The notes under the pieces were generated by a model. That model had not been told where the DNA came from, searched no databases, and worked only from the letters and a program-made list of their open reading frames with translations. A stretch of DNA of 64,000 nt from Prochlorococcus sp. AG-347-L21 (GTDB lineage Bacteria > Cyanobacteriota > Cyanobacteriia > PCC-6307 > Cyanobiaceae): assembly GCA_003278875.1 (NCBI GenBank), contig QCCQ01000007.1:1-64000 (forward strand), given 5' to 3'. This document shows positions 46,184 through 56,951 of this stretch, piece by piece (the stretch's first letter is position 1; every line of letters begins with the position of its first letter). The translations under genes and the position numbers were made by a program.

Positions 46184-47035
46184 ATGACTAATATTTCAAT
46201 ATGGATAGATGAATATCATAAAGGCTCAAGATTCGGTCTAAATGGAGATGTTTTAATTAAACAAAAATCACGATATCAAGAAATTATTGTTATCGAAAAT
46301 GAATACTATGGCAGAGCTTTAATGCTTGATGGTTGTTGGATGACATCACTAAAAGATGAGAAATATTATCATGAGTGCCTTGTACATCCAGCTCTAAGTA
46401 GCATTGACGAAAAATCTAATGTACTAATTATTGGTGGAGGAGACGGCGGTACAGCGAAAGAATGCGTTAAATATTCTCAAATATCAAAAATTGATCTAGT
46501 AGAAATTGATGAGGAGGTAATCAAAATATCTAAAAAATTTTTAAAAGAAATTGGAGGCGAAGCATGGAATGACAAAAGATTAGAAATACATGTTGATGAT
46601 GGTGTTAAATGGGTAAAAAAAACAAGAGATAATTTTTACGACGTTATTTTTATAGATTGTTCAGATCCCTCAGAATTTTCAAATTTATTATTTTCAGATT
46701 CTTTTTATAAAGAATGTAAAAGAATACTTACACCAAAGGGGATATTAGCAACGCAAAGCGAATCTCCTGAATCCTTCAAAAATATTCACGTAAATATTTT
46801 GAAAACCCTAAAAAATATATTTAAAGTTTCTGAAACTATGTATTCCTTTGTGCCTATATATCCAAGCGGGATTTGGAGTTGGACATTCGCTTCTTCAGAA
46901 GATCTAAATTTATCAAAGCAAAATTATGATGAAGTCCTAAAAATAGAAAAAGGATGTGAAATTTGGAATTTAAATTTTCAAAATGCAGCATTCAAAATGA
47001 TGCCAAATAAAATTGTAAAAGAACTAGATTCATAA
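46184..47035 (+). CDS. speE: Spermidine synthase
   Basis: Transfers an aminopropyl group from decarboxylated SAM to putrescine. 283 residues. Characteristic stretches: MLDGCWMTSLKDEKYYHE near 46-64, LIIGGGDGGTAKECVKY near 83-99 (nucleotide-binding), KIDLVEIDEEVI near 102, HVDDGVKWV near 137, and DVIFIDCSDPSEF near 150. It precedes speB by 1 bp; together they form a polyamine unit making and using putrescine. Confidence 0.95.
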   Translation: MTNISIWIDEYHKGSRFGLNGDVLIKQKSRYQEIIVIENEYYGRALMLDGCWMTSLKDEKYYHECLVHPALSSIDEKSNVLIIGGGDGGTAKECVKYSQISKIDLVEIDEEVIKISKKFLKEIGGEAWNDKRLEIHVDDGVKWVKKTRDNFYDVIFIDCSDPSEFSNLLFSDSFYKECKRILTPKGILATQSESPESFKNIHVNILKTLKNIFKVSETMYSFVPIYPSGIWSWTFASSEDLNLSKQNYDEVLKIEKGCEIWNLNFQNAAFKMMPNKIVKELDS

Positions 47036-47036
47036 G

Positions 47037-47918
47037 ATGACAAAAAATTTATTTGATAAAGAAAATGCAATTTATATGGGAGCAAAAAGAAGTCCCGAGA
47101 ATTGCTCAATTGGTATATTTGGAGTTAATTATGACGGGACATGTTCATTTAAACCAGGAGCAAGATTTGGACCAGAAGCAATAAGACAAGTCAGTTCTTG
47201 TTTAGAAACATATTGTCCAAAAATAAAAAAAGACTTAGAGGATATTATGTATGTTGATTTTGGATCGATACTAATTGATAAAAATGACTCAAATTCCGTT
47301 ATTGAATCGGTTAAATCAGCAACAAATTATTTAATTAGTAAACGCCTTAGTCCTATTATGCTTGGAGGCGAACACTCTATTACAAGAGGTGCTATTGAAG
47401 CATTAGTAAAAAAATATCCAGATTTGATATTGGTTCAACTTGATGCTCATGCAGATTTAAGAGAATCATATATAGGGAATGAACATAGTCATGCTTGTAC
47501 TATGAAAAGATGCTTAGAAGTGCTACCTGAAAAAAAAATTTTGCAAGTCGGAATTAGAAGTGGGACTAAAAAAGAATTTGAAATTATGCATAACAACAAG
47601 CAATTGGTTAACTTTTGTCCAGGCGGAAATACAAATGAGTTAAAACAAGCTCTTCTACCATATGCTAAGTCTCCAATCTATTTAACAATAGATTTAGATT
47701 GGTTTGATCCCAGTTTATTAGCAGGGACGGGCACTCCAGAACCAGGAGGATTTTTTTGGAATGATTTTGAAGAAATACTGAAAACTTTAAAAGACCTTAC
47801 AATTGTGGCTGGAGATATTGTGGAATTATCTCCAGAAATTGATAAAAGCGGAGTGAGTAGCATAGTTGCAGCCAAAGTACTTAGAAGCTTAATTTTGTCA
47901 CTAGAAAATATGCAATAA
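47037..47918 (+). CDS. speB: Agmatinase/ureohydrolase family protein
   Basis: Most likely hydrolyses agmatine to putrescine and urea, supplying SpeE. 293 residues of the arginase fold with manganese motifs: LGGEHSITRGA near 106, LDAHADLRESYIGNEHSHA near 133-150, and TIDLDWFDPS near 218. Overall layout and the neighbour speE support agmatinase; related guanidino hydrolases would look similar. The start codon lies 1 bp after the speE stop. Confidence 0.9.
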   Translation: MTKNLFDKENAIYMGAKRSPENCSIGIFGVNYDGTCSFKPGARFGPEAIRQVSSCLETYCPKIKKDLEDIMYVDFGSILIDKNDSNSVIESVKSATNYLISKRLSPIMLGGEHSITRGAIEALVKKYPDLILVQLDAHADLRESYIGNEHSHACTMKRCLEVLPEKKILQVGIRSGTKKEFEIMHNNKQLVNFCPGGNTNELKQALLPYAKSPIYLTIDLDWFDPSLLAGTGTPEPGGFFWNDFEEILKTLKDLTIVAGDIVELSPEIDKSGVSSIVAAKVLRSLILSLENMQ

Positions 47919-47968
47919 AAAATTTCTAAACTACAGTGTAAAAATACTAAATACAAATTAAATATTTC

Positions 47969-49081
47969 ATGGATTTGCTAAAAAGTCCTCTTTATTCAAA
48001 ATATGTTGAATTCAATGCAAAATTAGTGGATTTTGCAGGTTGGGAAATGCCCATATCATTTTCAGGATTAATTAAAGAGCATGAATCAGTTAGATCTTCA
48101 GCAGGATTATTTGATATTTCTCACATGGGTGTGATTTCTATCAAGGGAATCAATCCAAAAGATAATATTCAAAAACTTTTTCCTACTAATTTATACTCCT
48201 TTTCTGAAGGTCAGGGGATTTATACAGTAATGCTTAATGATAAAGGAGGAATAATAGATGACTTAATAATTTATGACCTTGGTATACAAAAAAATGACAT
48301 ATCAGAATTATTGTTAATAGTTAATGCAAGTAGATATGAAGAAGATTTTCAGTGGATAAAAAATAATTTAAATATATCTGAAATTTCGATAACAAACTTT
48401 AAAAAAGACAAAGCACTTTTAGCACTACAGGGAAAAAACTCATTCGCTTTATTTGAAGAATGGATTGAATCTTCGATCTCTCATATCCCTAACTTTGGAT
48501 GCGAATATAAAATTTTTGAACATATTTCGCCTAAAGAAAAAATTTTCTTTTCAAAGACAGGATATACGGGAGAAAATGGTCTAGAAATACTTTTATCTAA
48601 AAAATTAGCAATTAATTTATGGGATTTCTCAATTTCCAAAAATGTGGCACCTTGTGGTTTAGGAGCTAGAGATACTCTTAGACTTGAAGCAGGTATGCAT
48701 CTTTATGGTCAAGACATAAATGAAGAAACTTCTCCATATGAAGCAGGATTAGGCTGGCTAGTAAATCTAGAAAATAATCACGAATTTTTTGGAAGAAGAT
48801 TTCTTGAAGAGCAGTCAAGATTAGGAATTCAAAAAAAGTTAGTTGGTCTTTCTATAGAAGGTAAAGCAATAGGAAGAAAAGGTTGCGCTGTTTTTAAAGG
48901 TGAAGAAAATATTGGAACTATCACAAGCGGCAGTTGGTCTCCAACTAAACAACAAGCTATAGCTTTTGCATACATCAGCACTTCGCATGCACTAATAAAT
49001 AATGAGGTTCAAGTATTAATAAGAGGCAAAAAATTAAAAGGCTTCATAACAAAAAGAGCGTTTTATAAAAAAAATTATTAA
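47969..49081 (+). CDS. gcvT: Glycine cleavage system T protein (aminomethyltransferase)
   Basis: Moves the one-carbon unit from the H protein to tetrahydrofolate, releasing ammonia. 370 residues. The N-terminal [16 protein letters not shown] near 17-32, [11 protein letters not shown] near 45, the [11 protein letters not shown] segment near 195 and [20 protein letters not shown] near 230 are all diagnostic. It is separated from gcvH-gcvP by about 18 kb and on the other strand. Confidence 0.96.
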   Translation: MDLLKSPLYSKYVEFNAKLVDFAGWEMPISFSGLIKEHESVRSSAGLFDISHMGVISIKGINPKDNIQKLFPTNLYSFSEGQGIYTVMLNDKGGIIDDLIIYDLGIQKNDISELLLIVNASRYEEDFQWIKNNLNISEISITNFKKDKALLALQGKNSFALFEEWIESSISHIPNFGCEYKIFEHISPKEKIFFSKTGYTGENGLEILLSKKLAINLWDFSISKNVAPCGLGARDTLRLEAGMHLYGQDINEETSPYEAGLGWLVNLENNHEFFGRRFLEEQSRLGIQKKLVGLSIEGKAIGRKGCAVFKGEENIGTITSGSWSPTKQQAIAFAYISTSHALINNEVQVLIRGKKLKGFITKRAFYKKNY

Positions 49082-49136
49082 CTAAATTTACCCTTAAAGA
49101 ATTATTATAAGTTATTGATAAAGAAATCATACTTAG

Positions 49137-50933
49137 ATGAGAAACAAAATTTGCAAAGAACTCAATAATACAGATATTGGTAAATTAGTTAATTTATGCG
49201 GATGGGTAGATAGAAGAAGAGATCATGGTGGTGTAATTTTTATTGATTTAAGAGACCATAGTGGATTCCTGCAAATAACAATTAATCCCGATGATGGTGC
49301 AGATCTATTTAAACAAGCAGAAACTCTGAGAAATGAGACAGTTATACTGGTTAGCGGAATTATTAATGAAAGGCCCAAAGATTCCATAAATACAAATTTA
49401 AGTACTGGAGAGTTAGAGCTTAAGGTTAAAGATTTGCAAGTTCTCAACCAGATTAAAAATAACTTACCTTTTCCAGTTTCTATACATGATTATGAAAATA
49501 CAAAAGAGGAACTCAGATTAAAATATAGATACCTTGATTTAAGAAGAGGAAAATTACTAGAAAATTTAAAAACAAGGCATAAAATTATTAAAGTTGCTAG
49601 AGAATTTCTTGATAATTTTGGATTTACAGAAGTAGAGACTCCGTTACTTACAAAATCAACTCCAGAAGGCGCACGCGATTTTCTTGTTCCTGCACGTCTT
49701 TCAAATGGAGAATTTTTTGCTTTACCTCAATCCCCACAACTATTTAAACAACTTTTAATGGTTGGAGGCCTAGACAAGTATTATCAAATCGCAAAATGTT
49801 TCCGTGATGAAGACTTAAGGGCAGATAGACAGCCAGAGTTTACACAATTAGATATTGAGATGAGCTTTATTAGTGAAGAAGAAATAATATCTTTTAATGA
49901 AAGTCTCATAAAAAAAATATGGAAAGAAGTATTAAATATTAAATTTAATAATGCTTTTCCAAGAATGTCATGGCAGGAAGCGATGGATAATTACGGCACT
50001 GATAGACCAGATACTAGATATCAAATGTTGTTAAAAGATTTAGGAGGAGTATTAGGTGATATTGGATTTAATATTTTCACCAAGGCAATTGAGTCTGGAG
50101 GTTATATAAAATCCATAACAGTCCAAGGAGGTAATTCAAGTATTAGCAACGTAAGAATTAAACCAGGTGGTGACATCTTCCAAGTAGCTCAAGATGCAGG
50201 AGCTGGTGGTTTAGCCTTTATAAGGGTCAAAGGAGATGAGCTTGAGACTATTGGGGCAATTAAAAATAATTTAAGTGAAGAGCATATAGCTGATATTTTA
50301 AAAATCACAGAAGCAAAAGATGGAGACTTAATCCTCTTAGGAGCTGGAGATAAACAAATTGTTAATCAGTCATTAGATAGGGTTAGACAATATATCGCAA
50401 AAGACTTAAATCTCATTGATCAAAGTAAATGGAATTTCTTATGGGTAACTGACTTCCCGATGTTTGAGAGAAATGAAGAGGAAAATAGATATGAAGCTTT
50501 ACATCATCCTTTTTGTTCTCCAAAAAATATAAAATCCAAAGATTCAGAAAACTTGAAGAAAGAGATTGAGAGCTCTACAGCAAATGCTTATGACTTAGTT
50601 CTTAATGGATTGGAATTAGGTGGTGGCTCTTTACGTATTCATGAAGCGAACTTACAAAGAGAGGTTCTAAAAACGGTAGGACTTACTGATGAAGAGATTG
50701 ATGAAAAATTTGGATTTTTAATAGAAGCATTAGAAATGGGTGCTCCTCCTCATGGTGGAATAGCGTTTGGATTGGATCGTATTACCATGCTGATCATTGG
50801 TGCAGACTCAATCAGAGAAACAATTGCTTTTCCAAAAAATCAACAAGCAAAATGTCTTCTTACAAATGCACCTTCAAATGTCTCTGAATCACAAATAAAA
50901 GAATTAGATATTGAAATAACAATTGATGAATAA
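49137..50933 (+). CDS. aspS: Aspartyl-tRNA synthetase, bacterial type
   Basis: Charges tRNA-Asp. 598 residues, longer than archaeal types because of the bacterial GAD insertion. N-terminal anticodon-binding OB domain ([20 protein letters not shown] near 21), class II core: [20 protein letters not shown] near 176, [20 protein letters not shown] near 222, and motif 3 [12 protein letters not shown] near 540. Whether it also charges tRNA-Asn is not visible. Confidence 0.96.
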   Translation: MRNKICKELNNTDIGKLVNLCGWVDRRRDHGGVIFIDLRDHSGFLQITINPDDGADLFKQAETLRNETVILVSGIINERPKDSINTNLSTGELELKVKDLQVLNQIKNNLPFPVSIHDYENTKEELRLKYRYLDLRRGKLLENLKTRHKIIKVAREFLDNFGFTEVETPLLTKSTPEGARDFLVPARLSNGEFFALPQSPQLFKQLLMVGGLDKYYQIAKCFRDEDLRADRQPEFTQLDIEMSFISEEEIISFNESLIKKIWKEVLNIKFNNAFPRMSWQEAMDNYGTDRPDTRYQMLLKDLGGVLGDIGFNIFTKAIESGGYIKSITVQGGNSSISNVRIKPGGDIFQVAQDAGAGGLAFIRVKGDELETIGAIKNNLSEEHIADILKITEAKDGDLILLGAGDKQIVNQSLDRVRQYIAKDLNLIDQSKWNFLWVTDFPMFERNEEENRYEALHHPFCSPKNIKSKDSENLKKEIESSTANAYDLVLNGLELGGGSLRIHEANLQREVLKTVGLTDEEIDEKFGFLIEALEMGAPPHGGIAFGLDRITMLIIGADSIRETIAFPKNQQAKCLLTNAPSNVSESQIKELDIEITIDE

Positions 50934-51008
50934 GAATATATATGGATGTACTAAAAGTTTTTTGTTTAAATAAAATATAAGGAGACTGTGCTTAATTAGG
51001 AATATTTA

Positions 51009-52619
51009 ATGTCAAAATTTGTATTTGTCACCGGAGGAGTAGTTTCTAGCATTGGAAAGGGAATTGTAGCTGCAAGTTTAGGAAGATTACTAAAGTCTAG
51101 AGGATATAGTGTTTCAATATTAAAACTAGATCCATATTTAAATGTTGATCCAGGAACAATGAGCCCTTTCCAACATGGAGAAGTATTTGTAACAGAAGAT
51201 GGGGCTGAAACCGATCTAGATTTAGGTCACTATGAAAGATTTACTGATACTGCGATGACTAGATTAAATAGTGTGACTACTGGATCTATCTATCAAGCAG
51301 TTATTAATAAAGAAAGAAGAGGTAACTATAACGGTGGAACTGTGCAAGTAATACCTCACATAACGGGAGAAATTAGAGAAAGGATTCATAGAGTAGCCGC
51401 CAACAGTAATGCAGATATTATCATTACTGAAATTGGTGGAACAGTTGGTGATATTGAATCTCTACCTTTTTTAGAGGCAATAAGAGAATTCAAAAATGAT
51501 GTCAATAGGAACGATGTTGCATACATACACGTAACATTACTTCCTTACATCAAAACCTCTGGAGAAATAAAAACTAAACCAACACAACATTCAGTGAAAG
51601 AATTAAGATCAATTGGAATTCAGCCAGATTTACTTGTATGTCGAAGTGATAAATCTATCAATGAAGCTCTTAAAAAAAAGCTTAGTGGTTTTTGCGGTGT
51701 CAGTATAAACTCTGTAATTGAAGCTTTAGACGCAGACAGTATTTATTCTGTACCTCTTTCTTTAAAAAAAGAAGGTTTATGCAAAGAAACCCTGAAGTAT
51801 TTAGACCTTGAAGATAAAAAATGTGATTTGAAAAATTGGGAGCAACTAATACACAACCTAAGAAATCCTGGAGATCCAATAAAAGTTGCCCTCGTAGGCA
51901 AATATATTGAACTTGGAGATGCATATTTATCCGTTGTTGAAGCTTTAAGACATGCATGCATTGAACAAAAGGCTTTATTAGATTTACATTGGGTAAGTGC
52001 TGAAATGATAGAAAAAAATTCTGCAGAAACATACTTAAATGAAGTTAATGCAATTGTCGTACCAGGGGGATTTGGCAATAGAGGAGTCAATGGAAAAATT
52101 TCGGCTATAAAATTCGCAAGAGAAAATAAAATTCCTTTTTTAGGTTTGTGCCTTGGTATGCAATGTGCAGTTATAGAATGGGCTAGGAATGTAGCGAATC
52201 TTCCAGATGCTTCTAGTTCAGAACTAGACCCAAACACTCCAAATCCAGTGATACATTTATTACCAGAGCAGGAAGATGTAGTTGATTTAGGTGGGACAAT
52301 GAGACTTGGAGTTTATCCATGTAGATTGACAAAAAATACAACTGGAAAAAAATTATATGATGAGGATGTTATTTATGAGAGACATCGACATAGATACGAA
52401 TTTAATAATTACTACAAACAAAGTTTTTTAGATTCTGGATACAAAATTAGTGGTACATCCCCAGATGGCAGATTAGTTGAGTTAATTGAGTTAGAAAATC
52501 ATCCATACTTCTTAGCCTGTCAATATCATCCTGAGTTTTTATCGCGACCTGGTAAACCTCATCCTTTATTTAAAGGATTAATAAAAGCCTCTCAAGATAA
52601 TTTATCTCAATCAAATTAA
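51009..52619 (+). CDS. pyrG: CTP synthase
   Basis: Aminates UTP to CTP with glutamine. 536 residues. Amidoligase part begins [14 protein letters not shown] near 5 and contains the [19 protein letters not shown] and [17 protein letters not shown] segments. The GATase part has [15 protein letters not shown] with the nucleophile cysteine near 382, and a late YHPEF near 515 with the histidine-glutamate pair. It lies 75 bp after aspS. Confidence 0.97.
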   Translation: MSKFVFVTGGVVSSIGKGIVAASLGRLLKSRGYSVSILKLDPYLNVDPGTMSPFQHGEVFVTEDGAETDLDLGHYERFTDTAMTRLNSVTTGSIYQAVINKERRGNYNGGTVQVIPHITGEIRERIHRVAANSNADIIITEIGGTVGDIESLPFLEAIREFKNDVNRNDVAYIHVTLLPYIKTSGEIKTKPTQHSVKELRSIGIQPDLLVCRSDKSINEALKKKLSGFCGVSINSVIEALDADSIYSVPLSLKKEGLCKETLKYLDLEDKKCDLKNWEQLIHNLRNPGDPIKVALVGKYIELGDAYLSVVEALRHACIEQKALLDLHWVSAEMIEKNSAETYLNEVNAIVVPGGFGNRGVNGKISAIKFARENKIPFLGLCLGMQCAVIEWARNVANLPDASSSELDPNTPNPVIHLLPEQEDVVDLGGTMRLGVYPCRLTKNTTGKKLYDEDVIYERHRHRYEFNNYYKQSFLDSGYKISGTSPDGRLVELIELENHPYFLACQYHPEFLSRPGKPHPLFKGLIKASQDNLSQSN

Positions 52620-52637
52620 TATTCTTTATTTTTTTGA

Positions 52638-53315
52638 ATGAAAATGACAAATTTTTTACCCTTAGTCGAACAATTTCATTCATTACAAGGTGAAGGTTAT
52701 CACGCTGGAAAAAGTGCTTTTTTTGTAAGATTAGCCGGATGTAAAGTTGGATGTTCGTGGTGCGATACCAAGAATTCATGGGACGAGAAAAAACACCCTT
52801 CTACATCAATTGAAAAAATAATAGATCGCATAAAAATTGCCAAAGAAAAAGGAGCATCTTTTTGCGTTATTACAGGTGGAGAACCTTTACAACATAACTT
52901 GGATAATTTTTGCAAAGCCATAAAAAAAATTACGATGGGAGAGAAACAAAAGCCAATGAAGATTCATATTGAAACAAGTGGCGTTAATTCGATATCAGGG
53001 AGCTATGACTGGATTACTTTATCTCCTAAAAGACACTCACCTCCAAAAAATTATTTTTTAAAAAACTGTAATGAAATCAAAATAATAATTAATGAAATCA
53101 AAGATATTGAATTTGCTATTCAAATAAAAAAAGAAACTTTAAAACAATATCAACTCTCTAAAAGCGAAGATGGCTTAAAAAAAGAAGATAAAATTTTTTA
53201 TTTACAGCCAGCATGGAACAATGCGAATGGTTTTTCTCTTGCTATTGATTTCGTAAAAAATAATCCAGATTGGAAATTGAGCCTTCAAACTCACAAATAC
53301 TTAAAAATTAATTGA
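52638..53315 (+). CDS. queE: 7-carboxy-7-deazaguanine synthase
   Basis: Radical SAM enzyme forming 7-carboxy-7-deazaguanine from carboxy-tetrahydropterin, for queuosine. 225 residues. FeS motif CKVGCSWCDTKN near 35-46, preceded by SLQGEGYHAGKSAFFVRLAG; GGEPLQH near 83; then TSGVNSISG and SPKRHSPP. It lies 6 bp before queC, so the pair makes successive pathway steps. Confidence 0.94.
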   Translation: MKMTNFLPLVEQFHSLQGEGYHAGKSAFFVRLAGCKVGCSWCDTKNSWDEKKHPSTSIEKIIDRIKIAKEKGASFCVITGGEPLQHNLDNFCKAIKKITMGEKQKPMKIHIETSGVNSISGSYDWITLSPKRHSPPKNYFLKNCNEIKIIINEIKDIEFAIQIKKETLKQYQLSKSEDGLKKEDKIFYLQPAWNNANGFSLAIDFVKNNPDWKLSLQTHKYLKIN

Positions 53316-53321
53316 AATCAT

Positions 53322-53996
53322 ATGACTCTTAAAAATAAATCCATAGTAGTTTTATTATCTGGAGGTTTAGATTCTTCTACAGTTACTGGTCTCGCAAAAA
53401 AATCCGAAGCTAAAATTTTTGGCCTTTCATTTGACTACGGTCAACGTCATAAAAAAGAATTAAATTCTGCATCAATAATTGCAAAACACTTTGATATCGA
53501 AGAATTTAAAATCATAAAGCTTGACTTATCTTTATGGGGAGGCTCATCATTAACTGATACTCAAAAAAATATTCCGAAAGAAGGAGTACAAACTAATAAA
53601 ATTCCTAATACTTATGTTCCTGGGAGAAATACTATATTTATTTCCGTTGCACTAAGTTATGCGGAAGCAATAGATGCTGATTTTATAGGATTAGGAGTTA
53701 ATGCACTAGATTATTCTGGTTATCCAGATTGTAGACCTGACTACATTAAAAAATTTCAAGAATTAGCAGATTTAGCCAATAAAAGAGGAAGAGAAAATAA
53801 TCCAATAAAACTTTGGACGCCACTATTAGATTTAAATAAAGAGGAAATTATTAAATTAGCTTTTGCTAATCATGTGCCTTTAGATAAAACATGGAGTTGT
53901 TATTCGGGTAATTCAAAACCATGCGGTAAGTGTGATAGCTGCAGAATTAGAAATGCTGCTTATAAAAAATGGCTTAATAACAATAATAATAAATGA
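53322..53996 (+). CDS. queC: 7-cyano-7-deazaguanine synthase
   Basis: Uses ATP and ammonia to turn the carboxyl of CDG into the nitrile of preQ0. 224 residues. PP-loop LLSGGLDSSTVTGLA near 11-25, YVPGRNTIF near 96, and the zinc-binding cysteines CYSGNSKPCGKCDSCR near 193-208. It overlaps pabB by 4 bp. Confidence 0.95.
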   Translation: MTLKNKSIVVLLSGGLDSSTVTGLAKKSEAKIFGLSFDYGQRHKKELNSASIIAKHFDIEEFKIIKLDLSLWGGSSLTDTQKNIPKEGVQTNKIPNTYVPGRNTIFISVALSYAEAIDADFIGLGVNALDYSGYPDCRPDYIKKFQELADLANKRGRENNPIKLWTPLLDLNKEEIIKLAFANHVPLDKTWSCYSGNSKPCGKCDSCRIRNAAYKKWLNNNNNK

Positions 53997-55309
53997 AAAT
54001 AAAAAAAATAATTCTAAAAAAATGGATAGATCCAGCACTGATTACGCATGATCTAACAAAAAAATTCGGAGATAAAGGATTAGCTTGGCTAGACAGTGAT
54101 GGCAAAGAAAATGGGGAATGGTCAATAATAGGAATTAAACCTAAAAAAATAATCCAATCAAGAGATATCAATAACTTAGACAATAATAATAATCCATTTA
54201 ATAATTTAAAAAATATTGAAAAAGGATTTTGGATCGGATGGTTAAGTTATGAAGCTGGAATTTATATAGAACCAAAAAACCCATGGAGAAAATCTAATAT
54301 GGCAACTTTATGGATTGGATCATATGATCCAATCATTAAATGTAATCTATTAAAAAAAGAAATAATTATCGAAGGCACAAACACATCTGAACTGATGAAT
54401 TATAAAAACATAATCAACAATATAAAAAATATTGAAGAAGGAAATATTATTAAAACAAATTTGAATTTTGATTTTTCAAAAATAAATTTGGAAGAAGTGA
54501 CTGAAAAATTTCAGAAAAATATTTTAAAATTGAAAAAATTGATTGCTTTAGGAGATATATTTCAAGCAAACCTAACAACTAAATGCGAAATTGAATCTTC
54601 CAAAAACTATAATCCTCTTGATATTTATTTGAAAATAAGAAGGAAACTAAGAGCTCCCTTTGGTGGAATAATAATAAATAATGATCATTATAAAGAGGCT
54701 GTATTATCTACCTCGCCAGAAAGATTTATAAAAATAGATAATAAAAATTTTGTAGAATCAAGACCTATCAAAGGAACTAGATCCAGAGATCAAGATTTAA
54801 ATCAAGACGCACTTAATGCTATCGATTTAATAACGAACGAAAAAGATAGAGCCGAAAATATTATGATTGTTGACCTAATAAGAAATGATTTAAGTAAAGT
54901 TTGCGAAACAGGAAGTATTATGGTGCCAGAAATATTAAAACTTGAAAGTTTCTTAAAAGTTCATCATCTAACTTCAGTAATCAGAGGCAAATTAAAAAAA
55001 GACAAGAACTGGATTGATTTACTGAAAGCTTGCTGGCCTGGGGGCTCTATAACTGGAGCACCTAAATTAAGATCATGCCAGAGACTTTTTGAATTAGAAG
55101 AATGTGAACGCGGACCATATTGTGGCTCATTTTTGAAGCTTGACTGGAATGGAGAGTTTGACAGCAATATACTAATAAGATCATTTTTAATTAAAGACAA
55201 GAAAATCAATATATATGCTGGTTGCGGGATAGTTATTGACTCAAACCCTGAAGAGGAAACTGATGAACTGAAGTGGAAACTTTTACCATTAATTGATTCA
55301 CTAAAATGA
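53993..55309 (+). CDS. pabB: Aminodeoxychorismate synthase component I
   Basis: Converts chorismate and ammonia to 4-amino-4-deoxychorismate for folate. 438 residues. The PIKGT motif (SRPIKGTRSRD near 257) carries the lysine that is characteristic of PabB-type enzymes; TrpE has PIAGT there. The C-terminal PGGSITGAPKLRSCQ near 348 is shared by the family. The N-terminal region is short and glutamine amidotransferase PabA is not fused. It overlaps queC and pabC by 4 bp each, so is cotranscribed with them. Confidence 0.9.
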   Translation: MKIKKIILKKWIDPALITHDLTKKFGDKGLAWLDSDGKENGEWSIIGIKPKKIIQSRDINNLDNNNNPFNNLKNIEKGFWIGWLSYEAGIYIEPKNPWRKSNMATLWIGSYDPIIKCNLLKKEIIIEGTNTSELMNYKNIINNIKNIEEGNIIKTNLNFDFSKINLEEVTEKFQKNILKLKKLIALGDIFQANLTTKCEIESSKNYNPLDIYLKIRRKLRAPFGGIIINNDHYKEAVLSTSPERFIKIDNKNFVESRPIKGTRSRDQDLNQDALNAIDLITNEKDRAENIMIVDLIRNDLSKVCETGSIMVPEILKLESFLKVHHLTSVIRGKLKKDKNWIDLLKACWPGGSITGAPKLRSCQRLFELEECERGPYCGSFLKLDWNGEFDSNILIRSFLIKDKKINIYAGCGIVIDSNPEEETDELKWKLLPLIDSLK

Positions 55310-56133
55310 TTGAAACATTAGGCTGGCACAAGGATCAATGGTTGGATATTGATAGAATATTTATTGCTGCTAATAATAGAGGATTAAAATTTGCTGATGG
55401 TATATTTGAAACCATTTTGATAAAAGATAACAAACCTATTCTTTTTGATGAACATCTGAAAAGATTAGAAAAAAGTAGCAAGATTTTAAATATTAATCTC
55501 AAAATAAATAAATTAACTTTGAGACAACTTATTCACGATGGAATTAAAAAGTTATCGCTTAAAAATGATCAATTTGCTTCAGTAAGAATAAACTATAGTC
55601 GAGGAACTAATGAAGGTCGAACACTAACAATTGATAGCACTTCAGAGACAAAAGATTTGGATAATTTATGGCTTGAGTTCTATAGAATAAAACCAAATTT
55701 TAATCCGATAAATGTTTGCATTAGTCAAACGGAAAAAATAAATGAATTCAGTCTTATAAGTAAATGCAAAACATTTTCTTATAATCAGGCAATACAAGTT
55801 TTGAAAGAAGCTAATGAGAAATCATTTGATGATTCTATCCTTTTGAATACGTCAGGTGAACTTTGTTGTGGAAGTACATTTAATCTTTTAATTAAAAGAA
55901 ATAATCAATGGATAACTCCTAGAAAAGAGAGCGGCTGTTTAGAGGGGATTATGGTTTCTGAAGCTTTAAAATTGAAAATTGTAAAAGAAGAATTAATTCC
56001 TCCAGAATTTCAAAATGATGACATAATAGTTGCAATTAATAGCTTATCTTGCAGACAAATTAATCAAGTTAATGATTTAAAGCTTAAACCTAAATTCGAT
56101 CCAATTTACTTTTGGGATTTATTATATAGTTGA
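55306..56133 (+). CDS. pabC: Aminotransferase class IV, aminodeoxychorismate lyase
   Basis: Removes pyruvate from aminodeoxychorismate to give p-aminobenzoate. 275 residues, PLP fold type IV. FADGIFETILIKDNKPIL near 25-42, a CKTFSYNQAIQVLKEAN stretch with the PLP lysine near 149-165, and the DDSILLNTSGELCCGSTFNL segment near 172. It could be confused with branched-chain aminotransferase, but the pabB overlap argues for PabC. The stop overlaps cobA by 28 bp, convergent. Confidence 0.88.
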   Translation: MIETLGWHKDQWLDIDRIFIAANNRGLKFADGIFETILIKDNKPILFDEHLKRLEKSSKILNINLKINKLTLRQLIHDGIKKLSLKNDQFASVRINYSRGTNEGRTLTIDSTSETKDLDNLWLEFYRIKPNFNPINVCISQTEKINEFSLISKCKTFSYNQAIQVLKEANEKSFDDSILLNTSGELCCGSTFNLLIKRNNQWITPRKESGCLEGIMVSEALKLKIVKEELIPPEFQNDDIIVAINSLSCRQINQVNDLKLKPKFDPIYFWDLLYS

Positions 56134-56921
56134 ACTTTATTAATATCTGGTAAATAGACATTAGATACTTTAGTTATATTGTTATTAACCTTAAATTCAA
56201 CAATTTTTCCAATAATGATAATTGATGGAGCTAAAAATTCTTTATCTTTGATTTTATCTGGAAGATTATCTAATTTCTCTATCAAACATTTTTGATTTTT
56301 TAAAGTAGCTTCTTGAATAACAGCGCATTTAGTACTCTTATCTAAACCACCTAGAATTAGTTCTTCTACAATAAATTCAATATTTTTTATACCCATAAAA
56401 ATTACTAAGCTATCTGATGATTTAGCTAAATCTCTCCAATTCACTGTCTTTTTTTCCTTATCTACACGCTCATGTCCAGTAACAAAAGTTACGGAACTCG
56501 CAGCATCTCTATGGGTTAGTGGAATACCAAAATATGTGGGGGCAGCTATCCCAGAAGTAATACCAGGAACGATTTCAACTGAAATTCCATTTTTTTCTAA
56601 AATCGAGACCTCTTCACCACCTCTAGAAAAAACGAATGGATCTCCCCCTTTAAGCCTTACAACATTTTTGCCTTCTTTTGCTAATTTTAAAATAAGATCA
56701 TTCGTCTCAGCCTGAGGTACCGAACACTTCCCAGCTCTTTTGCCTACATGAAAAATTTCTGTATTTTTTCCTGCCTCTTTTGTTATTTCATCCGGAATTA
56801 AAGCATCATGAACTAATGCATCACAATTTTTTATTAGACGTAAAGCTTTAAGAGTCAAAAGCTCAGGGTCACCAGGACCTGCTCCAACTAAATAAACAAT
56901 GCCGGGCACAATAATCTCCAT
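56106..56921 (-). CDS. cobA: Uroporphyrinogen-III C-methyltransferase
   Basis: Methylates uroporphyrinogen III at C2 and C7 to precorrin-2, the branch point to cobalamin and siroheme. 271 residues from the ATG at 56921; the frame also has TTG at 56927 and GTG at 56906. VYLVGAGPGDPELLTLKA near 10, HVGKRAGK near 53, VVRLKGGDPFVFSRGGEE near 78, VPGITSGIAAPTYFGIPLTHR near 104. No fused uroporphyrinogen synthase or CysG dehydrogenase domain. It is divergent from the MFS gene with 30 bp between starts. Confidence 0.94.
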   Translation of the reverse strand: MEIIVPGIVYLVGAGPGDPELLTLKALRLIKNCDALVHDALIPDEITKEAGKNTEIFHVGKRAGKCSVPQAETNDLILKLAKEGKNVVRLKGGDPFVFSRGGEEVSILEKNGISVEIVPGITSGIAAPTYFGIPLTHRDAASSVTFVTGHERVDKEKKTVNWRDLAKSSDSLVIFMGIKNIEFIVEELILGGLDKSTKCAVIQEATLKNQKCLIEKLDNLPDKIKDKEFLAPSIIIIGKIVEFKVNNNITKVSNVYLPDINKVQLYNKSQK

Positions 56922-56951
56922 TAACAAGTATGGTAGTAAAAGTTAATCGCA

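Noticed and set aside
51743..52237. 164-codon open frame on the minus strand inside pyrG
   Set aside because: It lies fully antisense to a well-conserved CTP synthase and its translation is Ser/Phe/Cys-rich with no motif; an artefact of codon bias.
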